From NCBI GenBank assembly GCA_036346225.1, contig JARFIW010000108.1, forward strand, positions 2,356,001-2,420,000: 64,000 nt of DNA, written 5' to 3'. How positions within the stretch are numbered: the stretch's first letter is position 1; every line of letters starts with the position of its first letter. The notes below the pieces were generated by a model. It was not told the origin of the DNA and made no database searches. It saw only the letters and a program-made list of their open reading frames with translations. The position numbers and the translations under genes were made by a program. The DNA is from Platerodrilus igneus. Its lineage: Eukaryota; Arthropoda; Insecta; Coleoptera; Lycidae. Positions 10,678 through 21,540 of the stretch are shown piece by piece.

Positions 10678-12105
10678 TTAACTAGCATTTGGGTCAGCAG
10701 AGAATAGCTTAAGGTCTTTAATATGCCACCTGCCTTGGCGTTTCCCTTCAGCATCCTGAAGTTCGTAGATAAGGGGACTAATGACACGAGTGACCTTACA
10801 AAGAATGAATTTAGAGGCTAATTTTGAAGAGAATTTCTTAGATGCATCCGATAAGACATAATTCTTTTTCCAAACTTGTTCGCCCAAGGCGAAGGAAATA
10901 TTTCGTTTACGTAGATTATAATGGTCCTTACTCTTTTGGTAACCTTTTAACAAATTTTTTCTAACGTCGTTAAAGATAGAAGGTAATGATTGTTGGTCTT
11001 TGTCCCAGCGTACTTTATCGTCAAATTCAATTACGTTAGTATCGTCAGGCACTAAACCATAGTAACTCCCATCGATTGGGGTATATCTTCCAAAAACAAG
11101 ATATGACGGAGTGAATTGGGTTGCTTCGTGCTTAGATGTACGCAAAGCTTGAGCAATTTTAAAAATATGTTCATCCCATGTAGTATGGTCTGAATCGATA
11201 TAGGAAGAGATAGCGGTAATTAAGACTCTATTTACTCTCTCGGTAGGGTTTACTTGCGGATGGTATTTTGCGTTAAACCATATTTTTGTACTTTGTAACT
11301 TTTAACGAAATTCTGAAAATCTTTAAAGATAAATTGTGCCCCATTGTCGCAAAGGATAATCTGTGGGACACCAAAGATAAGAAAGACATTTTGTTCTAGG
11401 AATTTAATTATAGCTGCAGAAGTAGCTTTACGTAAGGGTTGCACCATAACAAATTTAGAAAACCAATCGGTGACAACTAAAAGATATTGGTTACCTTTTT
11501 CGATCGGGAGAGAGGTCCTAATAAGTCAAGCGATATTAATTGAAAGGGATAAGATACACGTTTAAAGTTACCCATTAAACCAGGACGAGCATCTTGTGAA
11601 CTCTTATGGGAACCACAAATTTTACAGTTCTTAATATAGCGACAAACAGATTGCTTTAGTGTGGGCCAATAATATAATTCAGATTTTTTAACGAGAGTTT
11701 TTGTAACACCAAGGTGTGCAACTATGGGGTCATCGTAACATAATTTGAGCACCTCACTACGGTTAGCAGCAGGCACGACCAGTTTCCATTCAAGGATATT
11801 CGATATTTTATGTGGAGAAGAAGATACAAATTTATATAGTCTATTATTAGTTACACGAAAGGTAGGGAATTTATCGGGATTATCAGAAACTTTTTTAATC
11901 ATATTGAGATACCAGGTATCAGGAATTAAATTTGGAAGGTTAAGAGAAACAACATCACGAGATAAGGCATCAGGTACGATATTTAATTTGCCAGGCCTAT
12001 GCCTAACATCAAAAGTGAATTAAGATATACGCAAGTTCCATCTTGCCAAACGACCTGCGGGCTGTTTTAAGTTATTAGGCCAAGTGAAAGCTAAGAACAT
12101 GAGGT
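10678..12105 (-). pseudogene. pol: Gypsy pol remnant: RNase H end and integrase
   Basis: From right to left there is an RNase H tail (RHRPGKLNIVPDALSRD near 12000-11945) and an H2C2 zinc-binding integrase domain (AHLGVTKTLVKKSELYYWP then CKICGSHK). Next come LDLLGPLSRSKK with the first catalytic Asp region, LCDNGAQF with the second Asp, and the C-terminal domain (10678-11145) with FGRYTP and GRWHIKDLKLF. Breaks lie near 12025, 11480-11447 and 11250. The catalytic Glu region falls in a broken part (11250-11145). Upstream RT is missing and the sequence right of 12105 is not recognisable as pol. Confidence 0.75.
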
Positions 12106-12921
12106 ACATTGTCAAAGAAGTAAACGTGAAAAGCTCTTAGATACACATAAGGTTAAACGATTTTAAAGATAATTTTAAGGCATTTAATGAGGTTTAAATC
12201 GATATGTGAAGAGATAAGAGTAATCAAAACTCGATTCACTAATAAAATTGTTAATCTAGCATTTTTAAAAGATATTTTAAAGATATTCACTACATTAAAC
12301 GTTTTTAACATAAGGTGTCTTGTAAAGATAACTCGGATACCTAAATCAAACAGGTAAATGACTTTTTTAAAAGTGTAAACACGCAAGGTAATTTATGTAT
12401 GGTTTTTTTTTAAAAAAAAAACAGGAAGGGTTGTTTAAATTTAATATAAATAAATAATTTTCGTGATAAACTGTGTTTAAAGGCATGCAAATTAGTTAAA
12501 TGATTGTTTATTTATGTATAAATAATTCGCTTACCCGTATAATACAAAAGTAAGGTTAACATATAAATCCTTCTAAAAACTTGAAGTTAAAGTTTAGAAC
12601 CACTAAACACATATTTCAGATAATTTCAGTTATCACTTCATTTAAAGTTACAGTAAATTAATAAGATTAATGTAGCATTTTTTTAAGACAAAAGGTATAT
12701 ATCACAATAACTTCAAAATGACGGTTTTCATTACAACCGCTGACATGTCAATTCAGGAAAATCTCTGGGGAATTCACAAGATACCAACCTGAAATTTAAA
12801 ATCCACAGATATCTTAGGGAACATAGATAATGGCGTTTATTAATTTAATTTTAGATGAAAAAGCTATTTAAAACATTAATTAATACATTCCATAGGCATA
12901 AAGGAATTATACCACCTAAAA
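12106..12921. other. AT-rich interior of the LTR element, unassigned
   Basis: In a full element gag, protease and RT would be here. Only AT-rich sequence without family motifs is seen, so the interior is deleted or replaced. Confidence 0.4.
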
Positions 12922-12939
12922 ACAACACGTTGGACGGCA
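12922..12939 (-). other. Possible primer-binding site
   Basis: On the minus strand, three bases after the LTR end, TGCCGTCCAACGTGTTG matches the tRNA-Lys-type retroelement primer site at 13 of 17 positions by eye. Its place supports the minus orientation of the element. Confidence 0.35.
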
Positions 12940-12942
12940 AAT

Positions 12943-13794
12943 TCTTACATTTAAAACGGTAATTACATTTAAAAGTTCGATAAATACAACACCGGAAGCG
13001 GGGTTTACTAGACACCACCGGTAGTTGGTAGCGTTAATATTATACAGATTTTGGGCGCGCTCATCTACCAATGACGTCACCAATGCACAATTTATATTGC
13101 GCAATAATCAGGAATTTATATAAATTTAAACAATAAATGATAATAGCGAACAAAATCAACAAGAGAATACTCACTCAGAGATCCGGCGTCCGGCGGAATT
13201 GGGTTATAGTTGGTTTCTCCAAAGTCCATCGGGCTACTAAAGGCCCTTTTGCGGTAGTTAAAGATGGTGACTCCCGACGCTCTTCCAAAGCGTTCGGACC
13301 AGCACTCAGGGCTCCGCTCCGGGGTGATTAAAGATGGTGCTTGCTCCGGTGCGGTTGGCGGAACATGGGCTTCCGGCTCATTCTCGGATCGTGCAGTACG
13401 GTTCGCCCTAGGTGGCTACAAATTTCTCCTACCTATGTAGGGAATCGGATTAGGAAACATGGTAAGGGCGACAAACAAAGACAATTAGGCAAAGGAAATC
13501 TACATAGATAAGATAAGCACGATACGATACCTCAAAGCGTCCACTCCACTCGAAGGAACGGGCTAAAAAGCCACGTTATAGCGTCTAACGGAAACTAGTC
13601 CCTACTTTTTGTCTTTTACACGTCGGCGCGAAGTTATTCGTCCAACCCTCTCGCGTCGCGCGATCCGGCGCAGACGCACTATAACGTATCGGAAATGCGC
13701 GCCCCGAGTCTTTTGAAATTATGACGCGAAACTTCCGCACATCAAAATTAACCTAATAACAATATTTAAGGGCCAATTTGATTGGCACGTAACA
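12943..13794 (-). repeat. LTR (5' LTR in minus-strand sense)
   Basis: Direct repeat of 7345-8194 at roughly 97% identity by eye. It is followed by the second AATG target copy at 13795-13798 and the resumed satellite unit. Confidence 0.75.
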
Positions 13795-13912
13795 AATGAA
13801 ATAAACAAATGAGCCATACCTAGCACTAGCATACCTTCGAAGAAGATACTGCACCCTGTGCTAAACGAAGAAGTTGGTCGAATGAAACTAATCCGTTTCC
13901 AATTAAATATTA
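13795..13912 (-). repeat. Ribozyme satellite unit 1, right part
   Basis: It completes the unit interrupted by the LTR element. The two parts together (338 + 118 bp, less the duplicated AATG) give about 452 bp, close to the 457-bp period. Confidence 0.75.
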
Positions 13913-14369
13913 ATGAATAGTTTTGCCTGGCATGGGGAAAGCAATTCGAGCATAAGGAAAGAAAGTCAATATATAATGTTGATTATTTTGCAAAAAGAAA
14001 AGCCCGTGACCGGTTTCGCTGTTCTTGCAGATCATCAGACGGACGCATCTCTTTTGCAAAACAACCAACTAAGATCCAAAATAATACACAAATTAGAGTT
14101 TATTTATAGTGCAAATAGTTCTTATGAGCCCTCTATACTCGAGTATAAGCAACTAACTATCGAAGGCTGTCTCTAGTCTCCAACGTGACAGTGTAGATGG
14201 TACTGCCAGACAAAATTTAAATAGCGAGTCAAAAGACAAAATGAAAAATGAAATAAACAAATGACCGGTTACCTACCTAGCACTGGCGGATCTTCTAAGA
14301 AGATACTGCACCCAGTGCTAAACGAGGTAGTTGGTCGACGGAAACCAATCAGTTTTCAATTAAATATTA
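13913..14369 (-). repeat. Ribozyme satellite unit 2
   Basis: 457-bp unit beginning TGAATAGTTTTGCCTGGCA on the plus strand, repeated at 14370. It contains the ribozyme motif at 13990-14057. The open frame at 13913-14176 recurs in diverged form and is not conserved as protein. Confidence 0.8.
13990..14057 (-). ncRNA. Type-I hammerhead ribozyme motif, unit 2
   Basis: Minus strand: GTCCGT, CTGATGA, stem II CTG/CAG with a CAAGAA loop, GAAA, ACCGGT, C, then ACGGGC. The core and GTC cleavage triplet are intact. Predicted cleavage lies between plus bases 14008 and 14007. The outer stem I is shortened by one A on one arm. Confidence 0.7.
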
Positions 14370-14830
14370 ATGAATAGTTTTGCCTGGCACGGGGAAAATA
14401 ATTCGAGCATAGAGAGTGAAAATCAATATATAAACTGTTGGTTATTTTTCAAAAAGAAACGCCCGTGGCCGGTTTTACTGTTCTTGCAGATCATCAGACG
14501 GACGCATTTCATTTTGCAAAACAACCAACTAAGTTCTAAAATAATACACAACTTAAAGTGTATTTATAGTACAAATGGTTCTCATGCGCCCTCTATACTC
14601 GAGTATAAGCAACTAACAATCGAATACTGTTTCCAGTCTCTAACGTAATAGTATAGATCACACTGCCGGACAAAATTTAAATAGCGAGTCAAAATACAAG
14701 ATGAAAAATAAAATAAACAAACGACTTGTTACCTACCTAGATCTGGCGGATCCTCTAGGAGGATACTGCACCCAGTTCTAAACGAGGAAGTTGGTTGACG
14801 AAAACCAATCCGTTTCCAATTAAATATTAA
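14370..14830 (-). repeat. Ribozyme satellite unit 3
   Basis: 461-bp direct copy of unit 2, more diverged in the ribozyme. Confidence 0.8.
14450..14517 (-). ncRNA. Degenerate hammerhead motif, unit 3
   Basis: CTGATGA is kept but GAAA reads TAAA and ACCGGTC reads ACCGGCC, so both the core and the cleavage triplet are damaged. Predicted inactive. Confidence 0.55.
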
Positions 14831-14939
14831 TGAATAATTTTGGCATGGGAAAAGTAATTCGAGCATAGGGAACGGCAATCAATATATAAATTGTTGGTTA
14901 TTTTGCAAAAAGAAAAGCCCATGATTGGTTTCACTGGAA
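14831..14939 (-). repeat. Ribozyme satellite unit 4, truncated at the inversion
   Basis: This unit keeps the first ~110 bp and breaks inside the ribozyme, just after the GAAA/ACC region, where the array changes strand. Confidence 0.75.
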
Positions 14940-15403
14940 TCAGTCTTCTATAGTTAGTTGCTTATACTCGAGTACTCGAGTATAGAGGGCGCATGAGAAC
15001 CATTTGTAATGTAAATACACTTTAATTTGCGTATTAATTTGGAATTTAGTTGGTTGTTTTGCAAAAAGAAATGCGTCAGTCTGATGATCTGCAAGAACAG
15101 TGAAACCGGTCACGGGTTTTTCTTTTTGCAAAATAACCAACAATTTATATATTGATTTTCTTTCCTTATGCTCGAATTGCTTTCCCATGCCAGGCAAAAC
15201 TAATCATTATTATTTATTTGGAAACGGATTGTTTTCCGTCGACCAACTTCCTTGTTTGGCACTGGGTGCAGTATCTTCTTAGAAGGTCTGCTAGTGCTAG
15301 GTAGGGGTCATTTGTTTATTTCATTTTTCATCTTGTCTTTTGACTCGCTATTTAAATTTTGTTTGGCATTGCCATCTATACTATCACGTCGGAGTTTGAA
15401 CAC
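14940..15403 (+). repeat. Ribozyme satellite unit 5, inverted
   Basis: Reverse orientation relative to units 1-4. It starts with the CAGTCTTC...GTTAGTTGCTTAT segment that recurs at 15404 (462-bp period). A short duplication of ACTCGAGT lies near 14968. Confidence 0.8.
15061..15129 (+). ncRNA. Type-I hammerhead ribozyme motif, unit 5
   Basis: Outer stem I GCAAAAAGA/TCTTTTTGC is perfect. The core CTGATGA, GAAA and ACCGGTC are intact. Inner stem I GTCAGT/ACGGGT has one A/G mismatch. Predicted cleavage is after C15111. Confidence 0.7.
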
Positions 15404-15785
15404 AGTCTTCGATAGTTAGTTGCTTATGCTCGAGTATAGCGGGCGCTTGAGAACCATTTGTACTTTAAATACACTTTAATTTGTGTATTATTTTAGAACT
15501 TAGTTGGTTGTTTTGCAAAAAGAGATGCGTACGTCTGATGATCTGCAAGAACAGTGAAACCGGTCACGGGCTTTTTTTCGCAAAATAACCAACAATTTAT
15601 ATATTGATTTTCGTTCTCTATGCTCGAATTACTTTCCCCATGCCAGGCAAAATTATTCATTAATATTTAATTGGAAACGGATTTATTTCCGTCGACTAAC
15701 TTGTTCGTTTAGCACTGGATGCAGTATCTTCATAGAAGGTCCGCTAGTGCTAGGTAGATAACACGTCATTTATTTATTTCTATTT
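15404..15785 (+). repeat. Ribozyme satellite unit 6, inverted
   Basis: Second plus-strand unit. It runs into the 3' side of the LINE near 15785-15800. Confidence 0.75.
15515..15581 (+). ncRNA. Type-I hammerhead ribozyme motif, unit 6
   Basis: The core CTGATGA, GAAA and ACCGGTC are intact. Inner stem I GTACGT/ACGGGC has one mismatch. The outer 3' arm is slightly changed (TTTCGC). Predicted cleavage is after C15565. Confidence 0.65.
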
Positions 15786-15799
15786 TATATGTTTCCAGT

Positions 15800-18700
15800 T
15801 TTTCAACTTCTCATTGTCTATGTTGCCATCTGTGCATATTTTTAATTCTAATCTGTGCTTTCCCCATCTTATGCACTCAAACATTGTATATCCGCGGTTA
15901 TCGTCTTCATTACAGTACCAGCATATGCTTGTGCTCTGTTTTCTTATTCGCTGCAGGTATGTTCCGAATATACCGTGGCCTGTGGGAACTTGGTCATTTG
16001 GTGGTTTACCTCGCCAAATTTTCTATTTACCCGATGTTGTATAGTTGGTATTAGCTCCTTCGTCTTGTGTTGTTCCAGTTTGTCTGCCGTTTATACATTG
16101 TATCGATCCTATACTCATCTTTGATCATTGTAATATCAGCATTTGGATCTTGTTTTTGTTTTAGATATATTTTGTACCTTTCTTCTATAAGTAAATCAAT
16201 CGGCCCCGTCCCGACAACAACCAGGAGTGCTTCAGTCGATACGTTATGGTACGTAAAGCAAACTTGAAGTGCCATTATTTTTTGCACACTTAATATCATG
16301 GTTTCACAGATTGCCATATCTAATGCACCATACCATATAGCATAACCGATGTGGCCGCTTTGTACAACACTTTTCTTTTTCCTTTCTTTAGGCATTTGAT
16401 GTTAGGTAGGATTGTTCTTTTAGCCTTTTCAGTTATTTTATCCGTATGGCGTGCAAAAGACTTCCCATAGTCTATGGTCACTTCTAGGTAATCTATTGTA
16501 GGTGCTGACATTATGCCTTTATTGTTTAGTTCAAAATTTATATTTCGCTTTTTTTATTGCTCATGTTTAGCACACGGCTGTTGTTTTTTCAGTTGCAATT
16601 TGCAGTTTGTTTTTTGTAGCCATATTGAAGCGGGCTACTACCGCGTTTCTCTAATTTAAAACAAGTAATAACAAGAGTCTTTATTATTCACTGTTTACAA
16701 GTCTAATTAACAGTATATGCCTTATTTATAGATGTTTTCAGTCCAATTAGCAATGAATCTCTATCATACTAATGAATTTACAAGCACTAATATCTTCTTA
16801 AACTAACTTCTTTACCATAGGTCCATTAACAACACTAACACAATTATTATTTATTACACTTCTATCTATTTATGTATACTACAAGCTGCATGTACATTAG
16901 ACACATCATATAACATTTATGTATACTCTTGGACTTCCAAAAGCTCAACTACTTTTACTTTACACGATATAAATTTATATTCGACATTTTGATATAGACT
17001 AACTCTGTAGTTCATCATCGGTCTTATTTATACCGTGAATTAAACAGGATGACTCATTCTCCAGCAATTGCTAGAAGAATTCTGGATACCTGGAGAATAT
17101 ACAGTGCCTCCGACGTTTGTGTGTTTGACAATATATTTACTGCATGCAGACATGTATCTCCTTTAAGCTTAATTTTGTGCGGTGTTTTGGGGTAATTACA
17201 ATTACGATATCATCTGCATAACAGATTATATGTGTTTCTTTCGGGGGTAGGAAGATCGATTAAGTCATCATATAAAAAGTTCCACAGGAACGGCCCTAGG
17301 ACTGACCCCTGTGGAACCCCTCCACATACTTCTTTATTTGTGTTTTTCGCTATTGTTATTGTCCTCCTACCTAGGTATGAACCTATCGTGTTAATAAGGT
17401 ATTTCGAAAAGTTTTTTTCTAGAAGTTTTTTCATTATAATCTCCTATGACGCCATGTTAAAAGCGTTTTTAACATCTATTAAAATTATTGCCGATATGTT
17501 TTGCTTATTATTTCCTCCGTTAAGCTCATAACTCTCTCTGTCGTAGGTATTATGTTTCTCCCCTTCCTAAATCCACATTGGTTAGTGTCAAGTGGTAGAC
17601 CTATTTGGATTTGTTCTTCTATTTTTTTACGTAGCAAACGTTCAAATGTTTTCCCTATCACGCTTAGCAGGCAAATAGGTTTGGAATTTTTTTGGGGGTT
17701 TCTGGTATTGTTTAACTTTTTAATTAAAATTAGTTTTGCTTCCTTCCATTGTGTAGGGTAGATGTTTTTTCCAGGAATGTATAAACAGTTTTACGAAGTA
17801 ATCTACCTGACCTTTTATAATTATTTTAACTGTTTTTGGCAGTGTTTTGTATGTCCCTGGCGCCTTTTTAGCTTTTATTTTATCAGCGGCTTCCAGGGTT
17901 GGACTTGGGTATAATTCCTCTTCCTTTTTTCTTCGTTTGTAATGAATGATTTTTCAAATATTTTTATCTTATCCTCAGTTGTCATATCCATTCTAAGGAA
18001 CGCCACATTTAATTGCTGTTTTATAATCTTGTATGCGCCTCTGTATATCTCATTATCTAAGTTGTCGCATAGTTCCTTCTATTTTTTTCCTTAGCGTTGA
18101 CAATGACGTATTTGACTGCTTTCATTGCTTTCTATATTCTAGTTTTTTTGCTCTTTGAGTTCGTTTTCTACCTTTATTCTTTGATACCGCCTTCTCTGTT
18201 TTCGTGCATTTTTTATTAGTCTTAAGATTTCCTCATCCCACCAGTCAGGCACTCTATACTTGTTGTCTGCTTTAACTTTGGGGGTAGCTTTTTTATACGC
18301 CTTCATAATTCTTTCTGCGCACTTCTTTGTGTGTCTATTGTCCCAAAGTATTCTGTTAGGTTTTTTTGGGTTTGTAGTGCCATATACCCAGGTAGTGCAT
18401 TGTTCATTTGGTTTTTCATTTCTATAGTATTGAACATGTGGTCACTATATGTCTCGTTAATTAATACTTCTAAGTTGTGTTGAATCTTGTCAGTCCATTA
18501 CTTATTGTCAAATTTATATACGGGACTACGTTCCGTCGCATTAGAGTAGGTTCCTCCTTATCTCGTTAATTATATTTAAGTCTAGTGAACTAGCCCATTG
18601 CAAAACCAATTCGTGTCCCCTCCCCCATTATCTGTTGTTTGCGTTGAAATCCCCGCATATCATCTTTTTTTTGTTATGTTTTCGATAATTTCCGCACGAT

Positions 18701-18995
18701 AATTTAAGTATTTTTCAAAAATCTCTTATTATAATTACGACTTATGTACACTGATATTAGTCTGAAGAAATTTGTGTTTCCACTGTTTTACCCCTCTATT
18801 TTGTATTATATACTATGCTTGCGATAGGTTCTGCTGATCGCGACCGATTCGGATTCGGTTTCATTGTGATAATAATTTCCTCTTGGTTTAACCTTTATAT
18901 TAAGTTCGCCATAAGCTTCTGCCAGATCATGAGCTGTATGGCTACGGTTTAGGTTGATTTGTAATATCTTAACCATTAGCGCAGAAAGGCAGTCT
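15800..18995 (-). pseudogene. R1-like LINE ORF2 remnant
   Basis: Read from right to left, the endonuclease start is LMVKILQINLNRSHTAHDL (near 18985-18925). A long decayed middle follows. The RT block is VCGGVPQGSVLGPF (17300 region) with YADDIVIVITP near 17215-17190. Then come LEVTIDYGKSFARHTDKI (16490 region), YAIWYGALDMAICETMILSVQ (16340-16270) and a C-terminal cysteine motif CWYCNEDDNRGYTMFEC near 15925-15870. This order matches R1-clade LINEs. Many stops and frameshifts make it inactive. A stretch of about 500 bp (16640-17120) does not read as LINE and may be an insertion. Confidence 0.75.
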
Positions 18996-19124
18996 TTTTC
19001 CTTTATCCTAATTGTGTATCTACATTTTTTATCTTATTTATTTATTTGTTCTAACGTTTCAGTAGTCTGCTACCTGAAATTTAAGCCGACCTTACTTCCC
19101 CCCAGAAAGTAACCGTGGGTAAGG

Positions 19125-19215
19125 TGTGTTTGTGTGTGTGTGTGTGTTTGTGTGCGCGCGCTTGAGGGGATGTGATACGTGTGTGTGTATGTGTATGTGT
19201 GTTGTGTGTGTAGTG
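19125..19215. repeat. GT/GC microsatellite in unit A
   Basis: (GT)n with GCGCGC and TGTATG variants. It recurs at about 22065-22155, 25022-25112 and 29748-29860 in the related copies. Confidence 0.8.
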
Positions 19216-19365
19216 CTGATATCCGTGTTACGTTCCCCTTCTAGGACCAGGCCCATCGGCAAACGGAAATCCTAGTCGTCAAGGTAGAACGCTCAACGGA
19301 TATTGTGATATCAGTCCGGACCATCGGCAGCCGGAAATCCAGATGTTGAAAAGGCAATGTAAGTG

Positions 19366-21241
19366 TGTCTAATTTAGACACTAAATTTTGTAATTGTACT
19401 GTACTGATTACGCAGAGCAACACAATTTTTTTCCTGACGTGTGGTGCGCGACTCATTGGAATGTAAAAGCGTCATAATGTCTGGCGAAGGTTCCTGAATT
19501 CGCTGGAATGCCGGCTTAAAGTATATATAAGCACCGCGGACAGGATGAGAAGCAGTTGATATCCATAATGCGTCTATAAATAGATATAAAATATAAATAT
19601 ACAATTAATATCGTACTGCAGGTAACGGTTTAATTCTTACCGTTTCAATTTAAGTTAGGTCAGCTCAATTATCTTGGATAATTTATGATTTTATAGCTAT
19701 AGCAGTTGGGATTGTTTTCACATTGTATAATCGGGACGCACCTGATGAAGTAGTAGCCTTTCAATTTCTATAGAGTCTATTTTGTCAAGGTCATAGGTTG
19801 ACATTATGTCAACGTAGTTTATTTTCATAATATCGAAGTTGTACGTAATTCTGGCTTTGATTATGCGTTGTTCAAAGTGAAAACGCATAGGCTTTTATTT
19901 TAGGCGGGTGTTTGTAAAATCACTATTCTATATCGTTCACTGAGTTGGATATAGATAGATTGTGGCCACGCGGAGCTTTTGTGTACTCTTATCAGTTGAT
20001 ATAAATATACTAGCAAAGCTGTTCTCGAATTTGGAATCTGCGGCTAAATGTTGAAGTGTTTCAGCAGAAAACGTAGAGTGGTCCAATTTGTCAAAAGACA
20101 CCGTTGGTTGAACTCCAAGCTAGTAATAGAAAGTTGTAAATCTGTATTGTATGTAGATTACGAAAGAACCGCTGTGGTGTTAGTTAACCTCCTTCCTAGA
20201 GTACTTTCTGTGGTAAACCTGCTTACAAGCATAAGTAGAAAATTGGGTAAATGACTTAATTGATTTTTGTTGTACTGGGGTTTTTGCACTGGTTTGTGTT
20301 CAGGTTTTTATTTATGGAATCCTGATTTGAGGCTCCGAGTTTTCCAATTACTGAGGGAACCCTTTTTTTTACGGATATCACGATAGCCCTACTGTCTAGT
20401 GGGTAATTTAGCGCGGGCGATCCGCCCCCGACGGAAGTGCGAGTGAATCTAAGAATCATGAGGTTGTAGTCTATTTTCTTTGTTCCATAATACCCGGTCT
20501 GAAATAAGCTTTGGCCGGGTTAGAGTTAAATAAGTCTTTATTCTGATAAATAAAATATTAGGTGTAAAATATTGATGCGGCGGTATTTCGATAATTAACA
20601 GTGGTAGAGAAAAGTGGTCATTGTATACGCAAATGATGATAATAAACAACGATTACTTCAAAACACTTACCTTGTAAATATAGCGAAGCGTAGCACATTT
20701 ATTTATTGCGGCCGTCCAGAACGGGAAGCGATAGTAGAAGAGATCGCGTCCTTTCTCTAGCAGGTGATTAGATAGTTCTTGCGCATGCGAAGACACAGCA
20801 TAGTTTATCAGGATTCGCGGCACTTAAAATACACAGGTGCGGTGTTTGAAATAATTTCACGGTACATACAATGAAATGTGAATACCGAGCGGAAATAAAT
20901 AATTAACAAATTCTAAATATTTAAAATAAGGCAAGCGGTTAATTATATACAGTTATAAACGGAAGATTAAGGGTTGGAAATTATTTAAAAAATATTCATG
21001 GGATTGTTTGCCTTAAATTTATTAGCTTTAGCAGGTAAGTAATTTTGGAGACATGTTTCAGGCACTCTGACTCCTTGGTCAAGTGCATTTTATGATTAGC
21101 ATGAGAAACCTCCTAGTATTTGGTGTTTTGCCAATACCCGAGGGGAACGTCCACTTACCTAGGGTTATATAACGTTACATTTCCAATCTAATTCATTTTA
21201 AACACTCAAACGAGCTAATTAAAGAGGTTTGATCTGCTGGT
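19366..21241 (+). repeat. Dispersed ~1.87-kb repeat, copy 1
   Basis: Bounded by TGTCTAATTTAGACA (palindromic start) and GATCTGCTGGT. The boundaries come from comparison with the isolated copy at 33727-35570, where the flanks differ. It could be a solo LTR or an unclassified element: it has a core promoter near its start, and no terminal inverted repeat or protein was seen. Confidence 0.6.
19524..19556 (+). promoter_or_regulatory. TATA box plus CAGT initiator in the dispersed repeat
   Basis: TATATAAG starts at 19524 and GCAGTTG places an A at 19554, 30 bp later. This is the spacing of an arthropod TATA/initiator promoter. The arrangement is kept in copies 2-4 (TATA near 22464, 25421 and 33880). 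Confidence 0.5.
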
Positions 21242-21540
21242 AAAAGTAGTGGACTACACCGATTCGAGCCCCTCCTCCTCCCTCTCTCCTCTAATCGTTT
21301 TTTAATAAGTTTCTTTATGAAAACCCCATTAGCTCTAATCGATTATTAATGGGTTTTCTCATTAAAAACCTATTAGCACTAATCGTTTTGTTATGGGTTT
21401 TTTCATTAAAAACCCATTAACAAATATAAAAATTTACCCCTTTCAAGTTGAATAAAAACGGCTGGAAAGCACAAGTCAGAAAACGTTGGCACTTACCACA
21501 CAAAATTTACAGGCACTATAGGCACACCACGTATTTCTTG

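Larger units (their letters stand above)
7345..13794 (-). mobile_element. LTR retroelement inserted in the ribozyme satellite
   Basis: Two direct ~850-bp repeats (7345-8194 and 12943-13794) bound a 4.75-kb interior with a gypsy-type RNase H/integrase remnant on the minus strand. The element interrupts a satellite unit. AATG occurs once in intact units (e.g. 14246 context) and flanks the element on both sides (7341-7344 and 13795-13798), a 4-bp target duplication. Read on the minus strand the LTR begins TGTTAC and ends GTAAGA, a near inverted repeat. The LTRs differ at about 23 of 850 sites by eye, so the insertion is moderately old. RT, protease and gag are absent, so this copy is non-autonomous. 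Confidence 0.75.
18601..21540. repeat. Tandem ~2.94-kb unit A
   Basis: It begins CAAAACCAATTCGTG inside the LINE and runs through the LINE 5' end, a GT microsatellite and the ~1.87-kb dispersed repeat to the same motif at 21541. Copies B and C are nearly identical. Short open frames that recur in each copy (e.g. 20048-20254) reflect this identity, not a gene family. Confidence 0.85.

Noticed and set aside
19742..19765. Another CTGATGA hammerhead core candidate
   Set aside because: No GAAA or pairing arms at the required distances.
21230..21290. tRNA-like or SINE promoter in the tandem unit (GGTAAAAGTAGTGG...GATTCGAGCC)
   Set aside because: A- and B-box-like parts are too close together and no cloverleaf can be completed.
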